Source: Populus alba
Taxonomy: Eukaryota; Streptophyta; Magnoliopsida; Malpighiales; Salicaceae
Direction: 5' to 3'
Assembly: GCF_005239225.2 (NCBI RefSeq)
Contig: NC_133294.1
Coordinates: 3,410,001 to 3,474,000 of the forward strand
Length of the DNA stretch: 64,000 nucleotides
Below are positions 10,374 through 21,002 of the stretch, one piece after another. Each line of letters starts with the position of its first letter. The stretch's first letter is position 1. The notes below the pieces were generated by a model. It saw only the letters and a list, made by a program, of their open reading frames with translations, was not told the origin of the DNA and ran no database searches. Position numbers and translations under genes: made by a program.

Positions 10374-12274
10374 TGTTGTTACCCATTTTTTGACCCATGT
10401 TTTTTTATATATTTTCAAAAAATCCAAAAATAGAGAAAAACAATGAAAATCCAAAAAATATGTTTTTTTTAATATTTTCTCGTCATTTTAGCATTTTCAA
10501 CGTCGTCTAAAAAGAATTTAAATTTTCAAAAGACTTTCGAGCGCGGTCGACTTTTCACGCGTCATTTTTAAAATCATTGATTTTCCTCATTGAGTCGACG
10601 TTGATTTTGCTCGTTTTCAAAAAATACAAAAAAATAAGAAAAATCAAAATTTACAAAAAAGAAAGAAGTTGAGGGACCAAGTTGAAAAACCTAGCAACAT
10701 TTTGCCTATAAATACTGGTTTCCTCAACACATTCAAGGGGTAATTTTGACAACATCTAAAGAAAATACAGAAAACCCTAACCTAAACCTTCTCATACACA
10801 GCCGCCCCTTCCCTAAAAATCCAAACACAGCCGCCCGAATTTTTTGTTTCTTACAGCCGCCAGCCACAAACACAAGAGAAATGGCAGCCCCTCCCCGGTT
10901 TGAATCATTCTCCCTCAACCGGCCAAAACAGCAGCCCCAGTTTGAAATTTTTTCTTCCCCCACAATCGCCGTCCGAAACGACCACACCACCACCGAAACT
11001 CCCCCCCTTTGCCTGGTGATTATTTTTTCCGCGGTTGGATTTTTCTCTAAAAACCAGCCGGAGCAGCCACTCCATCCCCCCCAAATCACAGATCTTCACC
11101 ATTTCCCCCTCACCTTGCTGTTCCCCAGCCGAAACAAAAAGCCAGCCAACAAAGAAGGTTGTCGTCCCCATCTCCTTGTTCCCCATTTCTCTTCGCCCTC
11201 AGCACCAGCGTCTGCTCTCACCGCCGGACGGACAACAGCAGCAGCGACCACAGCCGCGATCCCCTTTGCAACCACCAGATCGGCTGCCTGAAGCAGAGGA
11301 GAAGAAGAAGATGAAACCCAGCGCCCGCCGCGGCTCAACCCGCTAGTCGCCTCACCATCTTCACCGTCAGCCGTAGCGGCTCCATCCACGACAGATCTTC
11401 CTTCCTCTTTGCAACAGAACCATCGTCGGAGAAGAAGAAAGGAACCACGGACAGAAAACAAAAAAATTAAAAGCAAATCTGTAACGGAAAGAAAAATTAA
11501 AACCGACTGCTTGTTGTGTGTTTTTGTCTTTGTTGCAGGCGACGATGACCCTCACCGCCGGTGGAGGAAGACAGGGGAGAAGAAGGCGCTCCCGATCCAC
11601 TGGTTTTCGGCCTTCATCGGCGGCGCGTGAACCCACGCGCCGCCAGTGGCGGTGGCGGGTGGGAAGACGCGCCGCCACTGTTTTCTGCCCCCAGAAGCCT
11701 TCCCAGCACTGTTCCCGTGCACTGTTCCTGAAGCCTTAGGATGTTTTAGGGTTTATTTTGTAATTTTGAATTGTTTGATGTAATTGTTTTGTTGATTTTT
11801 GAACCATTTGTATTTTGTAAATATGGATGTAAAAGAAAAGAAAAGAAACAAAAATAGTGTATGTGTGTGTGTTTGTATTTTGTTTTATTTATTTGTATAT
11901 ATCTTTTTATGATAAAATTGCAAATATATTAAAGAAGAATTTAATATTTTGATCGGATCTCGGTGAAGAATTATTAACTTCTACGTAAGTGATATTTCTA
12001 ATTTTCGATGAAAAGACAATTATTAAAACTTCTTTAACACGTCAAAGCCACGAAGCAGCTTACCTCAGGTAGGGTGCGTTAGGGGTGCTAATACCTTCCC
12101 TAACCACAACCAGTCCCTTACCCGCGAATCTCTGACAAGACCAGTACATCCGGTTTCCTAGTAGCCCGAAATCAATTACTAGGTGGCGACTCCAACGAAC
12201 CAATTCAAGCAAACAACAAGACAAAAAATCGCTAGTCGATGCCGCGCGCTGATTTTTCTTTTTTGGGTGCGACA
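10374..12274 (+). repeat. 3' LTR of element 1
   Basis: It starts TGTTGTTACCC and ends GTGCGACA. The TATA box is at 10707-10714. It keeps the about 50-bp segment near 11556-11610 that the 5' LTR lacks, and has shorter A and T runs than the 5' LTR. Confidence 0.85.
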
Positions 12275-13975
12275 GAAAACATGAGATCTTTTATTTATAA
12301 ATATTTGTCAGGACTTTCACTTTCTTTCTTTTTCCCCTGTAATATGATATTATTTTATTAATTGATTTTTATTTATAAAATCTTGGATTTATAATAAGAT
12401 ATATTAAATATATTTTTTTATGTGTCAGTACCAAAATATATGTAATGATTCATTTTTTATGTTTTATTTCATCGTTTTATATAAAAATAAAATAAAAAAT
12501 AATACATGGTAAAATATGATTGGTAATTCTTTTTTGCTTCTACATATATCCTTTTCCAAACAAGTTCACTTGTAATAAAAAAAAAGGTGGATATGTCTTG
12601 AAAATATAATTAAGAGGATTCTATAATTTGAATGTATTTTATTTTAATTAAAAATTAATTTGATTATATTAAATTTTTACAATAAATTAATATAGATATT
12701 TTTTTTATAAAAATAAAATATAATAATCATCAAAATTAAAAATTTTAAAATTAATTTTGATTGAAAATTATCAAATTAAAAGATAGAATTAAAATTCAAC
12801 AACAAAAGTGGAAAGCTTTTGAAATTGTTTTTTTTTTTTTTTTAAAGCTTATCAGGAAAATAGTTTTGTATCTCTAGTAATCCTCCTTCTTTCTTTGTAT
12901 AGCATGAGATCTTTTATTTATAAATATTTGTAATGGCTTTCACTTTTTTTTCCCGTTGTAATATGTTATTATTTTATTAATTGATTTTTATTTATAAAAT
13001 CTTGTATTTATAATAAAATATATTAAATATCTATTCTTACTTGTCACCTTGTTGATGCTCACCAATTTCCAAGACGGTGACCTCCACAAGCCCATTTGCT
13101 GTTTAAACAACTAAAAAACACTCGAGTTCTCTTCCAATTTTCCGACGGGAAACCTCACATACTCTTTTGACAACAGAATCCTGTTACTATCACACCATGG
13201 AACCTCCATTCTTATAGAACCCCCACTCAATAAACCTCTTGCCATCAGCACTTGTAATCCCTAATTCGCTAAACCCACACTTTATAGGATGTCCCTCCAC
13301 TCCACAGCAATACTCAATGGCTCAAAACGGAACACCACTCGGTAGCCGACCTAGTACCTGATTCAGAGTCATGATCCTCCACGTGCCTTTTTCTTATTGG
13401 TGGGTGGTGTTGATGCTGGTTTTGGATGCGAGAGGATGGAGTTACGGCCAGAGCAGGCGCCCAGCGAGAGTGGATGAGTTGGAGAAAAGTTTTACTTGAT
13501 TTTTAGAACATTTAAACAAAAAATATTTTTTTAAAATTATAAAAAATTTAAAAATATCATGTTATTTGGTAATTATATCAAATTTAATCCTTAAATTTTT
13601 TATTACAATAAATATTTTATTTTAAATATTTATTTTCAATTTCATCTTTTAAAATTTAATTTTTATATTAATCTTAGTTTTTATTTTTATAATTATTATT
13701 TGTTTTTATTTTTATTTTTTATTTAACAGATTTGATCCTTATTTTTTTTTATTATTATTTATTTTTATTTGAAATAATTTATAAAATATTTATTATTATT
13801 ATTTTAATTTATTTATTTTTAATTTTTTTAATTTTTTAGATTTAATTTCTATTATTTTGATTATTATTTATTTTTAATTATATTAATGTTTTTTAACTTA
13901 TTTTCTGTTACAGTATTAAATTTAAAAAATTAATTTATTTTTTTAAAATTCACTTTCTAAAAAAAGATTACGTTC
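12275..13975 (+). repeat. 3' flank of TNL copy A, duplicated elsewhere
   Basis: The sequence from CATGAGATCTTTTATTTATA onward continues the copy A flank interrupted by element 1. It matches 20450-20690 (after copy B) and 47180-48190 (after copy E). It is AT-rich and non-coding apart from the minus-strand relic at 13040-13373. From 13500 to 13975 I see only AT-rich low-complexity DNA. Confidence 0.75.
13040..13373 (-). pseudogene. unrecognised coding-like relic, copy 1
   Basis: This stretch is less AT-rich than its surroundings. Read on the minus strand it gives coding-like segments broken by stops and frame changes. The same block recurs at 47960-48180, and its start recurs at 60631-60694, each time in a TNL flank. 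I do not recognise the protein. It may be a piece of a neighbouring gene captured in the duplicated unit. Confidence 0.4.
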
Positions 13976-14017
13976 ATCTACTTTCCTTTCTCACGTTCTT
14001 TTAATATTATTATGCAG

Positions 14018-14422
14018 GATGCTGAAACATTGTGTGGTCTTACCATTGATATGCATGCATTAATGGAATATCATTATGTAGAAGTTGTCTGTACTGATTC
14101 AATGGTTTATCGCAGGCTTAACTTTTTTCAACAATGGCTTTCTGATTTTCCGATGGGGGAAAATTACAAACTGGCCAAACAAGTTTGTTTCCCATCCTCA
14201 GCACGGATGCTTTTAGAAAGATGCCAGATGTAAAATTTCTCCAACTAAACTACACCAATTTTCAATTTTCATGGAAGTTTTGAGCACTTTCCCAAGAATT
14301 TGATATGGTTAAGTTGGCATGGATTGTCTTGGAGCTCCATACCAAATCACGTATGCTTGGAGAAGCTGGTGGTTCTTGATCTATCCAGAAGCTGTCTAAT
14401 TGATGCTTGGAAGGGCAAATCG
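14018..14422 (+). pseudogene. orphan TNL exon 3 (NB-ARC to LRR linker)
   Basis: It starts after a correct acceptor (TTATTATGCAG at 14007-14017) with codons for DAETLCGLTIDMHALME and ends before gtatgt at 14423, so both splice borders of the exon survive. There is no NB-ARC exon upstream and no LRR exon downstream. A frameshift follows LSDFPMGENYKLAK, and the frame resumes near 14300 with IPNHVCLEKLVVLDLSRS. About 45 bp of intron end precede it, which places the breakpoint near 13970 inside the old intron. Confidence 0.8.
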
Positions 14423-14678
14423 GTATGTATCAAGTCTCTCTATAGCTATCTCTCTCGTTTTGTAATTGATAACAACAAAAGTGGAAAGCTTTTGAATTTT
14501 TTTTAAAAAAAAAAGTTTATCAGGAAAATAGTTTTGTATCTCTAGCAATCTTCCTTCTTTCTTTGTATAGCATGAGATCTTTTATTTACAAATATTTGTA
14601 ATGGCTTTCACTTTTTTTAGGAATAAGGAGGGGGATCGAAGAGCAAGAACCGAGCAAACACGGTAGAGGAAGGGAAGA

Positions 14679-14730
14679 GAGGCACAGCTTGTCCAATCTA
14701 TCGTGGAGAAGGTGTCAAAGAATCTGGATC
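14679..14730 (+). pseudogene. 52-bp shard of the TNL NB-ARC exon start
   Basis: The bases match the beginning of exon 2 of copy E (43855 onward: codons EAQFVQSIVENVSKNLD, here AQLVQSIVEKVSKNLD). The match stops abruptly at GGATC and runs into intergenic DNA that also occurs near 50690. It is a rearrangement scar, not a gene. Confidence 0.7.
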
Positions 14731-16406
14731 AGAATTGATTTTCACTTATTAAAATTATTTTTAGGTAATTGGTTCAGAATTAAACTCATTTACATGCAAT
14801 TGGCTAATTAACATACAATTTGAAACATAATAAAGGCTGCCCATTAAATATATGTATTAATAGAAAACAATTTTTAAAAAATAATTTTAAAACTAGGTAA
14901 AATACAAGTTGAGTGAACTCTTCACTCAATGATAAGGAAAGATTGAATAAAATCAATTGATTTGTAGTAATTTAATTTAAATTATATTTTATTGTATAGA
15001 GGAGGTGTTGCTATTTTTTTTTAAATAGAAATGGTTTATGACATTTTAATTTTTTAATTTGTGTAAATATCAAGGGGAAAGCCAATTGCATGTCATATAA
15101 ACATAATCACTGCTAGTTCTTTTAGTAATGCTTATAACAATCATGAATTGTTAGGTGCTGACAAAGAATAAACACGTGAAAGATAAACATTCATTTATAA
15201 CGCAAGCTCGTTGAGTACTTTCAGAGTGAAATTTTTAATGGAATTTTCTTATTTAGTCAGAAATTTTTGATATTACATATTTCATGGCTATGTTAGAAAT
15301 AAATGGCATAAATTTTCTATCTTATTGGTGGAATATTTTTTGTAGGTATTTTCATAGCTATTTGCTAGTTTTCTAGTAATGAAACGACTAAAAAAGAAAA
15401 ATTGCATTAGTCCTAAATGTTAGGAGTAAATTGAAAGCAATCCCTATTTGTTTTTAGTATGATCAGATATCTTTGCAAAACTACTTGAAAGACATTTGAT
15501 ACAATACGTTTTGGTCTAAACCGAAGACAATATTGTTTTTTATTAATTTACCACTTACAACTGCTTGTTGTTTGGTCTACTAACGATGTTTTATGAAAAA
15601 AAAAAAAAACATTTATAAAAGCATGTGAGGTCAGAGAAACTGACTGGAATATACAGGAAATAATAGCCATGAACTTCTCCTCTTAATTAGATTTTTCTAA
15701 CTTGATTCTTACTTCAGGATGTCAATATATAGCCATCAATTCCTGGCACCAAAATTTTCAATGCATAACTGGTAGCCATGGAAAATTCCTCACGCGGAAA
15801 CGTTGCATACCATAGACAGAGATGTGCCATTCGCCCTTGTAGGGATGACTTGTCTTAAAATTACAATCCACCCTTTCTCTCTCAATTTTAAAACCATTCG
15901 CCCATGTCTTGGGCCCAGTTGTAGACTGGCCTGATTACAAATATAGAGTGTGTTTGATATTATATTTTTAAAAATATATTTTTATTTATTTAAAATTAAT
16001 ATGTTTTTTATATTTTTAGATTAATTTGATGTTCTCATGTTAAAAATTATTTTTTAAAAATAAAAAAATATATTATTTTAATATATTTTAGAATGAAAAA
16101 TACTTTAAAAAAAAAACTTAAAAAACAACCACTATAATACTTTTAAACATGTTTTTAAAATAAATTTTGGTAACTGCGTTATCTAATTAACTTAAATCAA
16201 TTATTTTATAAAAATAAGATTATTTTATTTTTTGTTTTAAAAATAATTATTTGATGTTGATATGATTCAATTTCATTGGGAGTTAGCAAGATTTAGTTAA
16301 ATTAATATTTTTTTATTTAAATTTAAATTTTATTTATAAAAAATCTAATTGACGAGTTTTTTTATACATGAGAACAAACCATTAAACACCTCAAATTCCA
16401 TATTAG
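14731..16406. other. intergenic region with duplicated blocks
   Basis: No gene is seen. A block at about 14770-14880 (AACTCATTTACATG, then TTTGAAACATAATAAAGGCT) recurs near 48690 and 51370. The stretch 15680-15775 recurs near 48910. About 15950-16160 is AT-rich and may be a decayed MITE, but I could not define its ends. Confidence 0.5.
15775..15890 (+). repeat. extra copy of the TNL upstream block
   Basis: CCATGGAAAATTCCTCACGC begins a block that also occurs at 16407 (before copy B), 42046 (before copy E) and in part at 51550. This copy has no TNL immediately after it. Confidence 0.65.
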
Positions 16407-16560
16407 CCATGGAAAATTCCTCACGCGGAAACGTTCCATACCATAGAGAGAGTGGACTTGTTGTGGGGATCCCTTGTCTTAAAATTACAATCCACCCTTT
16501 CTCTCTCAATTTTGAGCAAATTAAAAAAAAAAAAAAAAAGGTCCTAACGCGGAAATGGTC
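16407..16560 (+). promoter_or_regulatory. conserved upstream block of TNL copy B
   Basis: It contains CCTCACGCGGAAACGTTCCA, CTTGTCTTAAAATTACAATC and CTAACGCGGAAATGG, with the ACGCGGAAA motif present twice. It lies about 460-615 bp before the start codon of copy B, and the equivalent block precedes copy E at 42046-42200. Its place at the head of two genes suggests promoter or leader DNA, but it could simply be part of the duplicated unit. Confidence 0.45.
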
Positions 16561-17020
16561 ACATAGTATTATTAAAAAAAAGGTCCTACCACAGATTTAA
16601 AAGCAGAAAATTGATGAACTGATAAGAGAACATCAGCGAAGGGAAAGTGAAGATTGCAAGTACTTTCTCTCTCTTATCTCTTTTAGTATTATGTTATATT
16701 GCGGAATGTAACTCTGCTGTAACTGAGAATCACTTCGATTAATTCACTGTTAGAAACTAATTATTGATGATCTCGTCAACCGATTTTGTTGGATCAGCAT
16801 AGAGATTTATCATATGTACAGATATTTTTATGAAAGGGCATGGAGGAGTTGATTGCAGGGAATTAACTTGAAAATTGTCTTACAGAAAAAGTAGATAATA
16901 TTATATGAATACTTCAGCTTATTGGTGTGCTGTCGATCTTGAACTATCGACATCAATCCTGCAACTCATTTTTTTTTTTTGTTAAGATCTTTGAAAAGTC
17001 TTATCTTTGCTAGACTCGAA

Positions 17021-20000
17021 ATGGCTGCCGGGAAAAATCAAGAATCCTACTCTTCTCGGTTTTCTAATTGTAAATATCAAGTGTTCTTGAGTTTTAGAGG
17101 TGAAGACACCCGCAAGAACTTTACGGATCACCTCTACAAGGCCCTGGTTGATGCAGGGATTCACACATTTAGAGATGATGATGAAATTCGGAGAGGAGAG
17201 AATATAGATTCCGAGCTCCAGAAGGCAATACAAGAATCAAAAATATCGATAATCGTGTTCTCCAAAAACTATGCTTCGTCGAGATGGTGCTGCCATTGCT
17301 TTACTCTATGGAATTGGTGGAGTTGGAAAGACAGCCATAGCTAAGAGTGTTTATAACCAGAACTTTTATAAATTTGTAGGAAAGAGCTTCCTGTCAAACT
17401 TTAGATCAAAGCATATAGTTTGCCTACAGAGGCAACTTCTTTCCGACATCCTAAAAAAGACTGTTGATGAGATACATGATGAAGATGAAGGAATTCTGAA
17501 GATTAAGGATGCCTTATGTTGCAGAAGAACTCTTATTGTTCTAGATGATGTGGACAAAAGGGACCAATTCAATAAAATCATTGGTATGCAAAATTGGTTT
17601 TGTAAAGGAAGTAAAATCATTGTAACAACCAGAAATAAGGGTCTGTTTTCAGCTAATGATACCGAGTGTGTCAAATTCCAAGTAAAACCTTTAGATAACA
17701 AAAACTCGCTTGAGCTTTTCAGCTGGAATGCCTTTGGAAGAGCTTACCCACTTAAAGATTTTGTAGAAGACTATTGGAGAATAGTACATCATTGTAATGG
17801 ACTTCCATTAGCTCTTCGAGTTATTGGCTCCTCATTGTCCGGAAAAGGAAGAGAAATATGGGAAAGCGCATTACAACAATTGGAAGTGATTTCTAATTTT
17901 GAAGTTCAAAAGGTTCTTCGAATAAGTTATGACTTTCTTGATGGTGATTGTCTGAAGAACTTATTCCTTGATATCGCATGTTTCTTCAATGGAATGGATG
18001 TGGATGATGCAGTCAGGATACTGGATGGGCTCGATAAAGGTGCAAGATTTGGGATTGACAATCTCATCGATAGATGTCTTGTTGAAATCAATAGTCATCA
18101 AAGGTTGTGGATGCATCAACTAGTAAGAGATATGGGAAGGGAAATTGCTCATCAAGAATCCCCCAAATGTCAAAGAATATGGCGTCACGAGAATGCTTTT
18201 ACCGTTTTGAAAGGAACTACTGTAAGTAGCTCAATTTTTTTATGTCTACTTAAATGGTTTGTGGTGCATTGACATATTCTTTCATTTACTTTCCTTTCTC
18301 ATGTACTTTTAATATTATTATGCAGGATGCTGAAAAATTGCATGGCCTTACTATTGATATGCATGCATTAATGGAAGATAATTATGCAAAAGTTGTCGTA
18401 CTGATTCAATGGTGAGCCGAAAGCGCCGCAGGCTTAACTTCTTTCAACATTGGCTTTCTGATTTTTCTGATAGGGGAAAATTACAAAAAAGTTTGTTTCC
18501 TGTTGATGCTTTTAGAAAGATGACAGATGTAAAATTTCTCCAACTAAACTACACTAATTTTCATGGAAGTTTGGAGCACTTTCCCAAGAATTTGATATGG
18601 TTATGTTGGCATGGATTGTCTTCAAGATCCATACCAAATCACGTATGCTTGGAGAAGCTTGTGGTTCTTGATCTATCCAGAAGTTGTCTAGTTGATGCTT
18701 GGAAAGGCAAACTGGTATGTATAAACTAATTTCATGTATTGTCACAGTTTCTATAGCTATCTCTCTCGTTTTTAATTGATAACAACTAAATTCATGTATT
18801 GTCACAGTTTCTTCCAAAATTGAAAGTTCTTGATCTCCGTCACTCTCGTGATCTTATTAGAACCCCTGACTTCTCGGGTCTCCCAGCCCTCGAAAAGCTA
18901 ATATTTGAAGACTGCATCAGTTTGGTTCAAATTCACAATTCTATTGGTGATTTACAAAGACTGTTGATCTTAAATCTAAGAAATTGTTCAAGTCTTATGG
19001 AGCTTCCAGAAGAAATGAGTAGATTGAATTCACTTCAAGAGCTGGTTTTAGATGGTTGCTCAAATCTTGACATCTTAAATATGGAGTTAGAGCATCATCA
19101 GGGGTGCAACTTGCTTCAAAGTGATGGAATTGTTGCAAGTGCATCGTACATTACATCTCTTCCATTGAAGCTATTCTTTCCCTCTAGGTTTTCAGCGAGA
19201 AAAATGTTGAGATTTACCTCGTTTTCACTGCCACGCTTCTTGGAGAGTCTAGATTTAAGTGGAACAACAATTCGTTCTCTTCCAGAAAGCATTAAGGGTC
19301 TTGGTCTACTCAGATACTTATATTTAAGAAATTGCAAAATGCTTGAGGCACTCCCAGAGCTTCCATCCCATTTGGGTATGTTAGATATATCGTTTTGCTA
19401 TTCACTGCAAAGACTTGCAAATCCAAACTATTGGACTGTACCAGAAGGTTGTGATCACTTGGTCAAGTTCCAAGATCGGATAAAGCAAGAATTAATCCAA
19501 AAGTTAGACTCTCACGTATTCAGAATAATGGAAACGGTTAGTGCTCAAATACAGCCATCCAGATTTCAGGTCCTCCCTCGCCGCCCATGTTATTTTCTTT
19601 GAAATCTACATTTGAATACTTTTCTTTGGCTCATTTTATAGACATTGTTTTGGCGGTACAGATAACATTTACAGATGGCATATTCAACGTTGTCGTATCT
19701 GTATTTGATGAAGATGAGATGTTAAGGGGGTTTTATAAGGAGGAAGAAGAGGATAAATGGCTAATTCAGAATGAGTTTGTAGATAACTTTTCATTCAAAA
19801 TATCCTCATCACCTCCTGCGCACCGGATATGTGGCTTTAATCTGTTCACAAGGTTTAGTGTGACGTCAGGGTACAGTGGCTATGATCCTTTTTATATTGA
19901 AATCAGAAACCACACCAGTGGTCTATCCTTGCGTTGTCAAGCCTTTGTCTCCCCTATGATTTACGAGCGTGGTGTTCGTGAATTCCAATTGCTAAGCCAC

Positions 20001-20324
20001 CGGAAATTAGGGGTCGGTGATCCTACATTTGATAATGGTGATGACGTGAGTATTTCAGTGCTTGGACATGATCCAATTATTCAAGTAAGGACGATTGGTG
20101 TGCGATGGTTGCATGAAGAGGAAGGAAAGGATGATTTTATCCAATCAAGGGATGAAGTTATCAATGCCAACAACAGTAGCGACGATGCACACGCGGCCAA
20201 AGTAGAAATAGCTTCTCGTATTTTTAGAAATTATTATTGTGGTTTCCATGGTAAATACAGTGCTCGCAATGTCGCTTGGTGGTATTTTGCAAAGAGAGGT
20301 CTAGAACTTGCAACATACCCATAG
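17021..20324 (+). pseudogene. TNL disease-resistance gene, copy B (TIR-NB-ARC deletion fusion)
   Basis: ATG at 17021 opens a TIR of 90 codons that ends at SRWC (17290). There the sequence jumps to the NB-ARC exon at GGTGCTGCCATT. The junction is ATGGTGC (17284-17290), a 7-base identity shared by both parental sites in copy E (43275 and 43991). The jump removes the TIR catalytic glutamate (LDEL), the intron and the start of NB-ARC, and shifts the frame, giving a stop at 17342-17344. The NB-ARC is otherwise open (17271-18221): GGVGKTAIAK, LIVLDDVD, TTRNK, GLPLAL, MHQ at 18111-18119. Exon 3 (18326-18714) has a one-base loss near 18398 with a stop soon after. The LRR exon (18808-19569) and C-terminal exon (19662-20324) are intact and in phase. 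If translated from 17271 it could give an NB-ARC-only fragment. Confidence 0.9.
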
Positions 20325-20788
20325 TAGATGTTTGCATTTTTTTAGAGTAACATTAAAAAAGCTGGAAAGCTTTTGAAATGGTTTTTTCTTTTTTCTTGAA
20401 AAGCTTATCATGAAAGTAGTTTTGTATCTTCCTCCTTTCTTTATCATGGAAAACATGAGATCTTTTATTTATAAATATTTGTCAGGACTTTCACTTTCTT
20501 TCATTTTTCCCTGTAATATGATATTATTTTTATTAATTGATTTTTATTTATAAATCTTGGATTTATAATAAGATATATGAAATATATTATTTTATGTGTC
20601 AATACCAAAATATATGTAATGATTCATTTTTTTATGTTATTTTATCTGTTTTATTTCATCTTTTTATATAAAAATAAAATAAAATAACACATCCTGCAAC
20701 TTCAAAAAATACTTCAGCTAATTGTTGTGCTATCGATCTTGAATTATCGACATTCATCCTGCAACTTTTTTTCTTTGCTAGTCTCGAA
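20325..20788 (+). other. spacer between TNL copies B and C
   Basis: The 3' flank of copy B (same as after copies A and E) runs to about 20690. It then joins the last 90 bp of 5' leader found before copies B and E (CTTCAGCTAATTGTTGTGCT). The longer upstream block seen before B and E is missing, so copy C may lack its promoter. CATGGAAAACATGAG at about 20447 is the empty insertion site of element 1. Confidence 0.65.
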
Positions 20789-21002
20789 ATGGCTTCTGGG
20801 AAATATCAAGAATCCTCATTTTCACGGTTCTCTAATTGTAAATATCAAGTGTTCTTGAGTTTTAGAGGTGAAGACACCCGCAAGAACTTTACCGATCACC
20901 TCTACACAGCTCTGGTTCAAGCAGGGATTCACACGTTTAGAGACCATGATGAAATTGGGAGAGGAGAAAATATCAAGTCAGAGCTCCAACAGGCAATACA
21001 AC

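Larger units (their letters stand above)
3862..12274 (+). mobile_element. non-autonomous LTR retrotransposon (LARD-like, Tat/Ogre-type ends), element 1
   Basis: The element has two LTRs of about 1.9 kb, a primer-binding site after the first and a polypurine tract before the second. The 4.6-kb internal region has no gag, protease, reverse transcriptase or integrase that I can recognise. The left end reads TATTGTTACCC where the right LTR starts TGTTGTTACCC, and both LTRs end GGGTGCGACA. It sits in the 3' flank of TNL copy A. The empty site after copy B (near 20450, ATGGAAAACATGAG) matches the joined flanks, and GAAAA lies on both sides (3856-3860 and 12275-12279), consistent with a 5-bp target duplication plus one extra A on the left. 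Moving it would need proteins supplied by another element. Confidence 0.85.

Noticed and set aside
15950..16160. A possible MITE (GAGTGTGTTTGATATTATAT start)
   Set aside because: The start looks like a MITE end, but I could not find a matching inverted end or a target duplication.
17366..17701. Minus-strand open frames opposite the NB-ARC exons (also 1012-1227, 44082-44387)
   Set aside because: They recur because the NB-ARC sequence is conserved, lie opposite real coding sequence and have no independent support.
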